11,737 nucleotides of DNA from an uncultured Flavobacteriales bacterium. GTDB taxonomy: Bacteria; Bacteroidota; Bacteroidia; Flavobacteriales; Crocinitomicaceae. Below the pieces are notes generated by a model that had not been told where the DNA came from, searched no databases, and was given only the letters and a program-made list of their open reading frames with translations. Below are positions 1-5,853 of this stretch, one piece after another (positions within the stretch are counted from its first letter, which is position 1; every line of letters starts with the position of its first letter). The stretch spans positions 1 through 11,737 of the forward strand of contig CAMLDR010000138.1 in NCBI GenBank assembly GCA_946478775.1. The letters run 5' to 3'. The translations under genes and the position numbers were made by a program.

Positions 1-340
1 CATTTCCAATTCTTGGCTCTAAATTCAACAGAAACTTCATGGTATTCATGAAATCTGCCAACTCATTTGCTTTCTCTTTGGCTGTCGACTGCCCTTTTTC
101 GGTGAGGGAATAATATTTCCTAACCCGTTTTCCGATGAACTCTTCTTCCGTTTTTAATTCACCCTGTGACTCGAGCGCATGTAAAGTAGGATAAAGTGCT
201 CCTTCGGTAATTTGGATCTTATCACCGGTGAGATCTTTGACGCGTTGTGTGATTTCATAACCGTACATTCTGCCATTGTCCTTAAGCAGATTGAGAACGA
301 TTGTTTTAAGCGTACCTTTTAAAAGTTCTGATGAATACAT
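1..340 (-). CDS. PadR-family transcriptional regulator (3' end cut by window)
   Basis: The protein reads MYSSELLKGTLKTIVLNLL from an ATG at 340, and 113 residues are visible before the window edge. This is the PadR winged-helix fold: helix 1 at about residues 4-20, the family signature MYGYEI at 25-30, the recognition-helix region EGALYPTLHALESQG at 46-60, and the wing with KRVRKYYSLTEKG at 71-83. The tail after residue 85 is the start of the C-terminal dimerisation helix. Small PadR proteins are about 105-120 residues, so only the last few residues are probably missing. Family members are usually repressors that respond to small molecules and often control their own gene or a neighbouring transport or membrane gene; the target cannot be read here, and any partner gene would lie downstream, outside the window. 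The start is fixed by the family-typical N-terminus, which leaves almost no room for a 5' leader (see the promoter entry). Confidence 0.9.
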   Translation of the reverse strand, partial: MYSSELLKGTLKTIVLNLLKDNGRMYGYEITQRVKDLTGDKIQITEGALYPTLHALESQGELKTEEEFIGKRVRKYYSLTEKGQSTAKEKANELADFMNTMKFLLNLEPRIGN

Positions 341-344
341 AGGA

Positions 345-375
345 CAAATATACATAAGAAAATTATGTGTCCAAA
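345..375 (-). promoter_or_regulatory. Bacteroidota-type promoter of padR, predicting a leaderless mRNA
   Basis: On the minus strand TTTG (372-375) is followed after exactly 19 bases by TATATTTG (345-352). This is an exact match to the Bacteroidota -33/-7 consensus, TTTG and TAnnTTTG. Only four bases (TCCT) separate the -7 box from the padR ATG at 340, so transcription should start at or within a few bases of the start codon. Confidence 0.7.
352..368. promoter_or_regulatory. Inverted repeat inside padR promoter, candidate operator
   Basis: ACATAA (352-357) and TTATGT (363-368) form a perfect inverted repeat around GAAAA. It lies in the spacer between the -33 and -7 boxes. Outer bases GGACA (342-346) and TGTCC (368-372) are also complementary, but asymmetrically placed. 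PadR proteins bind palindromes rich in ATGT/ACAT and often repress themselves, so this is a reasonable autoregulatory site. That role is inferred. Confidence 0.4.
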
Positions 376-526
376 TTTTTACCCAAGAAAGTTAGGTATT
401 GATTGTTGGTTATTTTTCAAGTTATTGATAATCAGCAAATTGATTGAGATTGTTTTCTAAAAAAAATATTCATCCCTATTGTATTAAGTCCTGTTTTTCA
501 TTAACTTAAATAAGAAAGCACAAATT

Positions 527-835
527 ATGGGAGCAAAAAAGAAACATATTTTCGATGATCAAACGAATCGAAACGCAGAATTGGGATTGGTTATCTCGGC
601 ACCTGCACGGATCGAAATTTTGGAATATTTGGATAATTATGGAATCATGAATGTCACCATGCTGGAGCAATTTATTTTGCTTCACAAGAAAACAATCAAT
701 CACCATGTAAGTTTGATCGAGCGAAGCGGCTTGATTAAAGGTTACTACCTCGGCAATAAGTATTTTTGGTCCAAAAACGAGGAAATGCAGGATGAATGGG
801 ATAAAATCCGCTGGGCATTTACCGGTCAGGGATAA
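527..835 (+). CDS. Small ArsR-like winged-helix DNA-binding protein
   Basis: This 102-residue protein is almost entirely one winged-helix domain. Helix 1 is about residues 20-37 (LVISAPARIEILEYLDNYG), helix 2 about 43-51, the recognition helix about 54-67 (KKTINHHVSLIERSG), and the wing 69-81 (LIKGYYLGNKYFW). The phrase TINHHVSLIERSGLI matches the usual 'H-S-x-L-x-x-x-GL(I/V)' part of ArsR-type regulators. No metal-binding cysteines and no extra sensor domain are present, so what it senses is unknown. It stands alone on the plus strand, 186 bases from the divergent padR start and 171 bases before the carotenoid desaturase, so it may act on either neighbour. No Shine-Dalgarno site precedes the ATG, only an A-rich stretch, as expected for this phylum. 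I see no clear consensus promoter in 341-526 for this gene. Confidence 0.75.
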   Translation: MGAKKKHIFDDQTNRNAELGLVISAPARIEILEYLDNYGIMNVTMLEQFILLHKKTINHHVSLIERSGLIKGYYLGNKYFWSKNEEMQDEWDKIRWAFTGQG

Positions 836-970
836 GTGTAAGATTATCCACCAAATACCCGGGTAATTAATTGCAGAAGCCCGAATTGCATTTGTTTTTG
901 GCATTCATATCAGTTGCCTTTCATATAATGGTTGTTTTTACCTTTAAAGATGATAAATTAAATGCCGATT

Positions 971-984
971 TAAAATCGATTTTA
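971..984. promoter_or_regulatory. 14-base perfect palindrome upstream of crtD
   Basis: TAAAATCGATTTTA is a perfect palindrome ending 22 bases before the crtD-like start codon, in the 171-base gap after the winged-helix gene. A degenerate -7 box, TACCTTTA (939-946), lies just upstream, so the palindrome would fall in the early transcript or at the promoter edge. It could be an operator for the adjacent regulators or chance in AT-rich DNA. Confidence 0.3.
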
Positions 985-1006
985 TAAAATAAACTACTTT
1001 TAGACT

Positions 1007-2476
1007 ATGGCGAAAGAAGCGATTGTAATAGGGTCCGGAATTGCTGGAATAGCCGGAGCCATCCGTCTGGTCCAAAAAGGATATGCCGTTTCGGTCTTTG
1101 AGGCAAACAATTATCCGGGAGGAAAACTCACTACACTTCAATTGGGAAATTATCGGTTTGATGCGGGACCTTCCCTATTTACACTTCCCTATTTGGTAGA
1201 CGAATTATTTGAACTGTCGGGTAGGAATCCGAGGGATTATTTCAATTACGGGCAGCTCGAAATGCTTTGCCATTATTTTTATGAGGACGGAACGGTTCTT
1301 CATGCATTTGCCGATCAGCAGAAACTTTTAGCAGAAATTGAATCCAAACTTCAGGTAAGTTCTGCCCCCTTGAAGGAATACCTCGAGCACAGTGAATATG
1401 TATTCGAACGAACCCGATATTCATTCCTGGAAAGATCATTGCATAAGTTCAGCACCTATATTTCTGCCGATATTCTAAAAACTGTTTCGTCTATCCGGAA
1501 GCTGAATCTTTTTGACAATATGCACGAAGTGAATACCAACAGACTGAACCATCCGAAATTGGTTCAGCTTTTTGACCGCTTTGCAACATACAATGGTTCC
1601 AATCCGTACAAAGCTCCCGGAGTTTTAAACAGCATTCCCCACTTGGAATTCGGGATAGGTTCTTATTTCCCGACAGAAGGAATGCATCACATTTTGACCG
1701 CCTGCATGAAACTGGCAGAAGAATTAGGTGTGAAATTTCACTTCAGTGAACGGGTGAAAAACATTCGAATTGCCAATCGTTCGGTCAAAGGGATCGAAAC
1801 GGAAAAAGGGTTTTATCCGGCGAACCTGCTCATCAGCAACTGTGATGTAAAACAAAGCTATAAGCAGTTAATGCCAAACAATCAGGCCCCTAAAAAAACC
1901 ATGGAACAGGAACCAAGTAGTTCAGCGCTCATTTTTTACTGGGGAATCAATCGATCCTTCCCTGAATTGGATACTCACAACATTCTTTTCAGCAGCGATT
2001 ACCAAAAAGAGTTTGAATGTATATTCGAAGAAAATACGGTCAGTGATGATCCGACCGTTTATATTCACATTTCTTCCAAACTGGTTCCGGGAGACGCTCC
2101 CGAAGGAAAAGAAAATTGGTTTGTAATGGTTAATGTTCCCAGCAACCAGGGACAGGATTGGGAGAAACTGCGTTTAAAAGTGCGACAAACCACTATTGAA
2201 AAAATCAACCGCATACTAAAAACAGATTTGGAATCCCTGATCGAAGAAGAAGATTATTTAGACCCCATTCGAATTTCAGATCGTACAAACAGCTTTGCAG
2301 GAGCACTTTACGGAGCAAGTTCAAACGATCGAATGGCAGCTTTTTTTCGCCACCCGAATTTCTCAAAAGTAAAAGGTCTTTATTTCGCCGGTGGAAGTGT
2401 CCATCCCGGTGGTGGAATTCCATTGTGCCTGCTTTCGGCGAAAATCACTGTAGATTTAATTCAAAAAAATGAATAA
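1007..2476 (+). CDS. crtD: Carotenoid desaturase, CrtD-like (CrtI/phytoene desaturase family)
   Basis: This 489-residue FAD enzyme belongs to the CrtI-type carotenoid desaturase family. The N-terminus has the dinucleotide-binding motif GSGIAG (residues 9-14), the acidic residue ending strand 2 in FEA (31-33), PGGK (37-40) and the DAGPS motif (52-56). The C-terminus has the second FAD motif, FAGGSVHPGGGIP (460-472), followed by the final helix. Length and ends are those of a full enzyme. The middle segments, such as ATYNGSNPYKAPGVLNSIPHLE, match flavobacterial CrtD (1-hydroxycarotenoid 3,4-desaturase) better than phytoene desaturase CrtI, as far as I can recall without a search. The reaction would add a double bond at C-3,4 of a hydroxylated acyclic or monocyclic carotenoid at the membrane. 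No other crt gene lies in the window, so it is separate from any crt cluster. The choice of CrtD over CrtI or another family member is less certain than the family itself. Confidence 0.8.
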   Translation: MAKEAIVIGSGIAGIAGAIRLVQKGYAVSVFEANNYPGGKLTTLQLGNYRFDAGPSLFTLPYLVDELFELSGRNPRDYFNYGQLEMLCHYFYEDGTVLHAFADQQKLLAEIESKLQVSSAPLKEYLEHSEYVFERTRYSFLERSLHKFSTYISADILKTVSSIRKLNLFDNMHEVNTNRLNHPKLVQLFDRFATYNGSNPYKAPGVLNSIPHLEFGIGSYFPTEGMHHILTACMKLAEELGVKFHFSERVKNIRIANRSVKGIETEKGFYPANLLISNCDVKQSYKQLMPNNQAPKKTMEQEPSSSALIFYWGINRSFPELDTHNILFSSDYQKEFECIFEENTVSDDPTVYIHISSKLVPGDAPEGKENWFVMVNVPSNQGQDWEKLRLKVRQTTIEKINRILKTDLESLIEEEDYLDPIRISDRTNSFAGALYGASSNDRMAAFFRHPNFSKVKGLYFAGGSVHPGGGIPLCLLSAKITVDLIQKNE

Positions 2477-2511
2477 CAGTATGGGCACGATCAATCGCGC
2501 CCATACTGTTA
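2474..2511 (+). terminator. Hairpin overlapping the crtD stop codon
   Basis: A 13-base-pair perfect stem joins TAACAGTATGGGC (2474-2486) to GCCCATACTGTTA (2499-2511). The TAA at its foot is the crtD stop codon. The top of the hairpin continues with three more pairs after one A-C mismatch, closing a TCAA loop. The tract after it on the plus strand (TGATTTAATAAAAA) is only weakly T-rich, so this may act mainly to protect the mRNA 3' end or work together with the next hairpin. Confidence 0.65.
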
Positions 2512-2520
2512 TGATTTAAT

Positions 2521-2554
2521 AAAAATCCCCGATCTGTGAAGCGAATCGGGGATT
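2521..2554 (-). terminator. Intrinsic terminator of the T9SS protein gene
   Basis: AATCCCCGAT (2524-2533) pairs with ATCGGGGATT (2545-2554) as a 10-base-pair GC-cored stem. Read on the minus strand it is followed by a T-run (GGGATTTTTATTAAAT), as expected of an intrinsic terminator for the gene ending at 2623. It could also stop plus-strand transcription that passes the first hairpin. Confidence 0.75.
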
Positions 2555-2556
2555 CA

Positions 2557-2620
2557 ATTTATCGCAAGCAGTGCTTGTTAGCTGCACTAACGTTTGCTAT
2601 TTATCGCAAGCAGTGCTTGC
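2557..2620. repeat. Two copies of a 21-base repeat with internal palindrome (REP-like)
   Basis: The same 21 bases, starting ATTTATCGCAAGCAG and ending TGCTTG, occur at 2557-2577 and 2599-2619, 42 bases apart. Each copy contains the palindrome CAAGCA-G-TGCTTG; the second extends to GCAAGCA/TGCTTGC. Between them lies GTTAG-CTGCA-CTAAC (2577-2591), another inverted repeat. All of it sits in the 3' untranslated part of the T9SS protein transcript, before its terminator. This resembles REP-type elements, which cluster in convergent gaps, but whether it recurs in the genome cannot be seen here. Confidence 0.6.
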
Positions 2621-2622
2621 TC

Positions 2623-5451
2623 TTATTTCAAGATATTCACGTGACCAATAAGGTCAATCCGGTAATCCTTTATTTTCTGTTTGATAACGATCTTCCAGGT
2701 ATAAGCTCCTTCTTTACAAAGCTGACCGTTATAGGTACCGTCCCATCCAACCGTTGTATCATGTGTTTCGAATATCACTTCGCCCCAGCGGTCAAAGATC
2801 AGCATGGTGTAAGATTGCTTATCAAACGCATCATTGAAAATTGGGAGGAATACGTTGTTGTATTCATCACCGTCCGGAGTAAAAGTATTTGGAATATACC
2901 ACGTCAATTCTTCCTTCACTTCCACAGTTCTGAATGCAGAATCTATACAAATCCCATTTGTGGCGTACAAAGAAATCACATATACTCCAGCTCTGTCCGG
3001 GTAAGTGTGAGCAGGATTGAAAGCATTGGAAGTAAATCCGTCGCCAAAATCCCAGGAATAAGAGATTGCATTGCTAGAATTGTTATCCGTACTAACCAAT
3101 GGATTATAAGTAGACAGTTCAGTCGGAGTTGCATCAAAGGCTGCATCCGGCTGCGGGAATATCGTGATCATGTCGCTATTCAATAAGGTATTCACACAAC
3201 CATTCAGGTCGGTTACAGTAAGGCTTACATCAAAAATCCCGTCGCTGGTATAGTTTTGAATCACTGTTCCGCAAGCGTTTTCCGTACCGATTCCTTCAAA
3301 ATTCCAGGTACAGTTCGATGCGTTTGCGGTCGTATTATTGAAGGTGATTTCCTGCGGATTGCATCCCGAAGTCAAATCGCTATTAAATGTAACAACCGGT
3401 AAAGCATAGATAGTCACCGTAACATGATCTGTTGCAGAACAAGCGCCAACGCTGGCCGTAAGGGTATAATTCGTTACGCCTGCAACGGTTCCGTCAAAAG
3501 TAGGATTTGCTATTGCTGCGTTGCTCAGCCCTGTCGTTGGAGTCCAGGAGTAACTTGTTCCTGCAGCCGGTGTCTGACCAAGCTGATTCGTTCCCGGCGC
3601 ATTCACACACATGGTCACATCATTTCCGGCATTTGCAACCGGAGGGGAATCAACTGTAATAGTGAAAGATGCAGGAGCACCGACACATCCGCTTAAAGTT
3701 GGAGTAAGGACAATTGTTGCCGTATTTGAACCGGAACCGGGGTTCAAACCTGTAAATGAGGTGATATCTCCTGATCCGCTGGCAGCTAGACCAATGGTAG
3801 TATTGGTATTCGTCCAGGTAAAAGTTGCCCCTGCGGGTGTCGATGTAAATGCAGGAACCGAAACATTTGCATTGGAACAAACTGTAATCGGAGAAACTGC
3901 ATCAGCAGTTGGAAGTGGTGAAATAGTCACTGTAGCCGATCCGACTAATGCGGCACTGCATCCACCCGGTGGATTAATCTGCACACTTACCAGTGTATAA
4001 GTAGTTGTTGCAGCAGGGGAAACCGGTAAAGACCCGTTTCCGGCAGCGTCCAGTACAATCGTTTGGTTTGCTCCGCCTGCCTGGTAAGTTACCGTTGCAT
4101 TTGGAGTTCCTGTAAAGCTAATGGTAGTACTTTGACCGCTGCAGACAGTTGTATTTCCGGCAATACTTGCCGTTGGTAAAGAAACAACTGTAATTGCCTG
4201 AGTAACCGTACATCCTCCTGAATTCATATAAGTAATGGTAGTGGTACCGGCCGAAACGGCAGTAACAACTCCTGTACTTGAAACAGAAGCAACTCCTGTA
4301 TTTGAAGAAGCCCAGGGAGTGCTTGCGTGAGCAGTTCCAGACCCCGTTAAATTGGTAGTTCCGCCCACACAGAGTGTCGTTAACGGAGCATTAATCGTGG
4401 GAGTTGGATTTACCACAATCGTAGTTGTGGACGTACATGGAGTTCCGGCAACTGTTGCAGTTACGGTATAAGTATAAGAACCGGCAGCTGCAGGAACAGG
4501 GACACTTGCAGGATTTTGGACACTGGAAGTAAATCCGTTTGGCCCTACCCAGTTCCAGGTTGCACCTGCTACATTTGTTGCAGTTAAATTGAATGTGGCA
4601 GTTCCCTGACAAACATCACCGCTGTTCCCGGCAGTAACGGTACATCCACCACAAGAATTGACTGTAATTGTTGCCGTTGCTGCAGTCGCAGAAGGGCACA
4701 TTGGGTTCCCTCCGGATGAATTCACCGTATAGGTGTAAGTTCCTGGTGTAGAAGGAGGAGTTGCAGTAACTGTAGCCCCTGTTGTGCCGCTTAAATTTGG
4801 AGAAGCATTCCAGTTATAGGTTCCATTCCCGCCTGTAGCTGTAAGGGTTACTGATTGCCCGGAACAAATAGTGGAAGTCACAGGGGTAACATCCACAGGA
4901 ATAGCAACTCCTGTATTTGCCGCAAAAGTATAATCACATACGTCACCGGCAAATCCATCGATCATGATGTAATAGGTATTTCCCGGAGTCAATCCTGTTG
5001 CAGAAACTGTTTGAGCTGAAGCTGACGGAACAATTTGATCACAATAATAAGAAGTAATATTTCCACCACAGGTGCCCGAGAATATCATAATCTGAATCCC
5101 ATCTCCGTTCGTAGAATTATATACCCAGCAGTTAAACGAAATAGAGGAAGATGAAGCCACAAATGACAAATAGGAATCATTTTCCACTGATCCGCAAAAC
5201 GAACCGAGAACTCCGGTTCCCGGACAAGAACTCAAACCGAGAAATCCACAACCGAAAGGTGCTCCGGCAGAACCCCAGGCGTCCGGTGTGTAACTGGAAG
5301 ATGTGTTTCCACAATACCCGTTCAACTCACAAATAGGAGTCGCAGTAGCACAAGTGTTTCCTGCTGCAGGATTCGATCCGCAGGGTGGTTGTGTTTGTGT
5401 ATAACCTGTCAAACTGATCAGGATTATTACAAGGCAGATCAGCTTTTTCAT
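2623..5451 (-). CDS. Secreted multi-Ig/PKD surface protein with T9SS type B sorting domain
   Basis: This 942-residue protein is exported through the Sec system and then the type IX secretion system to the cell surface. In order it has: a signal peptide (1-20, cleavage near YTQT); a Cys-rich N-terminal domain (about 25-180) ending in a PPC-like segment (GLTPGNTYYIMIDGFAGD); about six Ig-like modules (roughly 185-680), most beginning with Cys in phrases like ICSGQS, LCVGGT or VCSGQS; one of these, 351-422, resembles Big_2 (ASSNTGVASVSSTGVVTAVSAGTTTITY); two PKD-like domains (about 685-766 and 767-846), the second with the hallmark SYSWDFGDG (797-805); and the type B C-terminal domain (849-942) with WYIPNTFTPDGDEYNN, IFDRWGEVIFE and GWDGTYNG. 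Such proteins are adhesins or matrix proteins of the gliding-motility-associated family; no enzyme domain is seen. Its ATG overlaps the stop of the upstream small gene, suggesting translational coupling. No porP/sprF partner gene is present nearby. Confidence 0.92.
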   Translation of the reverse strand: MKKLICLVIILISLTGYTQTQPPCGSNPAAGNTCATATPICELNGYCGNTSSSYTPDAWGSAGAPFGCGFLGLSSCPGTGVLGSFCGSVENDSYLSFVASSSSISFNCWVYNSTNGDGIQIMIFSGTCGGNITSYYCDQIVPSASAQTVSATGLTPGNTYYIMIDGFAGDVCDYTFAANTGVAIPVDVTPVTSTICSGQSVTLTATGGNGTYNWNASPNLSGTTGATVTATPPSTPGTYTYTVNSSGGNPMCPSATAATATITVNSCGGCTVTAGNSGDVCQGTATFNLTATNVAGATWNWVGPNGFTSSVQNPASVPVPAAAGSYTYTVTATVAGTPCTSTTTIVVNPTPTINAPLTTLCVGGTTNLTGSGTAHASTPWASSNTGVASVSSTGVVTAVSAGTTTITYMNSGGCTVTQAITVVSLPTASIAGNTTVCSGQSTTISFTGTPNATVTYQAGGANQTIVLDAAGNGSLPVSPAATTTYTLVSVQINPPGGCSAALVGSATVTISPLPTADAVSPITVCSNANVSVPAFTSTPAGATFTWTNTNTTIGLAASGSGDITSFTGLNPGSGSNTATIVLTPTLSGCVGAPASFTITVDSPPVANAGNDVTMCVNAPGTNQLGQTPAAGTSYSWTPTTGLSNAAIANPTFDGTVAGVTNYTLTASVGACSATDHVTVTIYALPVVTFNSDLTSGCNPQEITFNNTTANASNCTWNFEGIGTENACGTVIQNYTSDGIFDVSLTVTDLNGCVNTLLNSDMITIFPQPDAAFDATPTELSTYNPLVSTDNNSSNAISYSWDFGDGFTSNAFNPAHTYPDRAGVYVISLYATNGICIDSAFRTVEVKEELTWYIPNTFTPDGDEYNNVFLPIFNDAFDKQSYTMLIFDRWGEVIFETHDTTVGWDGTYNGQLCKEGAYTWKIVIKQKIKDYRIDLIGHVNILK

Positions 5452-5726
5452 TTGACAACTTTTAAGCGCTCTTCGATATAAATCAGGATCTGCTTATTTT
5501 GATTTGATGGCTGGGTCCGGTTCTTGTAAATGTAGGATTCACGCCATTTCTTCAAATCGAATACGGATAACAAATCAATGTGCTGATAGAGTTTCTGCAG
5601 GGAATCGGATGAGAGTGTATCTCCTGATAACTGATAAACAGATTTTAAGGGCACGCCGGTTTCATGTGCGTGCAAAGTAGTTGCGCCAATAACCGAAGCT
5701 ATTGATGCTAGTAGTAGTAATCTCAT
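5448..5726 (-). CDS. Small secreted protein of unknown function, coupled to the T9SS protein
   Basis: I do not recognise this 92-residue protein. It begins with a clear Sec signal peptide (MRLLLLASIASVIGATTLHA, likely cleaved after residue 20), leaving a 72-residue mature protein that is hydrophilic and rich in Lys, Gln and Ser, with no cysteine. It probably forms two helices: about 37-63 (DTLSSDSLQKLYQHIDLL and FDLKKW) and about 74-92 (NQNKQILIYIEERLKVVK). There is no lipobox and no second membrane segment. Its stop codon overlaps the start of the giant T9SS protein in an ATGA arrangement, and a consensus-like promoter lies just upstream, so the two form an operon. A periplasmic partner or export helper is possible from context, but this is speculation. 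The signal peptide, the overlap and the promoter together make it a likely real gene. Confidence 0.75.
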   Translation of the reverse strand: MRLLLLASIASVIGATTLHAHETGVPLKSVYQLSGDTLSSDSLQKLYQHIDLLSVFDLKKWRESYIYKNRTQPSNQNKQILIYIEERLKVVK

Positions 5727-5742
5727 AAGTGTTGAATTATTA

Positions 5743-5775
5743 CAAATTCTAATTCAAAAACGAAATTACGACAAA
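5743..5775 (-). promoter_or_regulatory. Probable promoter of the small protein / T9SS protein operon
   Basis: On the minus strand TTTG (5772-5775) is followed after 20 bases by TAGAATTTG (5743-5751). The -7 box differs from TAnnTTTG only by one extra base between TA and TTTG. It ends 16 bases before the ATG at 5726, giving a leader of roughly 10 bases, similar to other promoters in this window. Confidence 0.5.
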
Positions 5776-5817
5776 GTAGTTGCCTATTCTACAAAAAAAG
5801 CAGTTGATTAACTAAAT

Positions 5818-5834
5818 AATAACCAATTGTTATT
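5818..5834 (-). terminator. Weak AT-rich hairpin after the hydrolase gene
   Basis: AATAAC (5818-5823) pairs with GTTATT (5829-5834) around a five-base loop, with imperfect AT pairing continuing outside. On the minus strand a run of seven Ts (5793-5799) follows about 20 bases later. It is the only candidate terminator downstream of the hydrolase stop at 5854, but the stem is weak and the T-run distant. Confidence 0.25.
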
Positions 5835-5853
5835 TATTACACAATTAGCTCTG

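Noticed and set aside
506..904. A 132-codon minus-strand open frame covering the small winged-helix gene
   Set aside because: The plus-strand frame gives a coherent winged-helix domain, while this one has no domain.
924..929. TATAAT resembling a sigma-70 -10 box before crtD
   Set aside because: Bacteroidota use TAnnTTTG and TTTG boxes, and the nearest -35-like match (TTGGCA at 898-903) is 20 bases away, outside normal spacing.
2577..2591. GTTAG-CTGCA-CTAAC resembling an integron attC core
   Set aside because: The remaining attC boxes and unpaired bases are missing, there is no integrase gene, and the flanking genes are not cassettes. A REP-like element explains the repeats better.
2536..3186. 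A 216-codon plus-strand open frame opposite the 3' end of the T9SS protein gene
   Set aside because: It is antisense to PKD and T9SS C-terminal coding sequence, starts within the terminator and repeats, and its translation has no recognisable domain.
3611..4000. A 129-codon plus-strand open frame inside the T9SS protein gene
   Set aside because: It is the antisense shadow of the Ig-module coding region, where biased codon use keeps other frames open; the opposite strand has clear domains.
5727..5853. Possible small gene or RNA between the hydrolase and the small secreted protein
   Set aside because: I see only a promoter and weak AT-rich hairpins, with no start codon followed by a convincing frame and no stable RNA fold.
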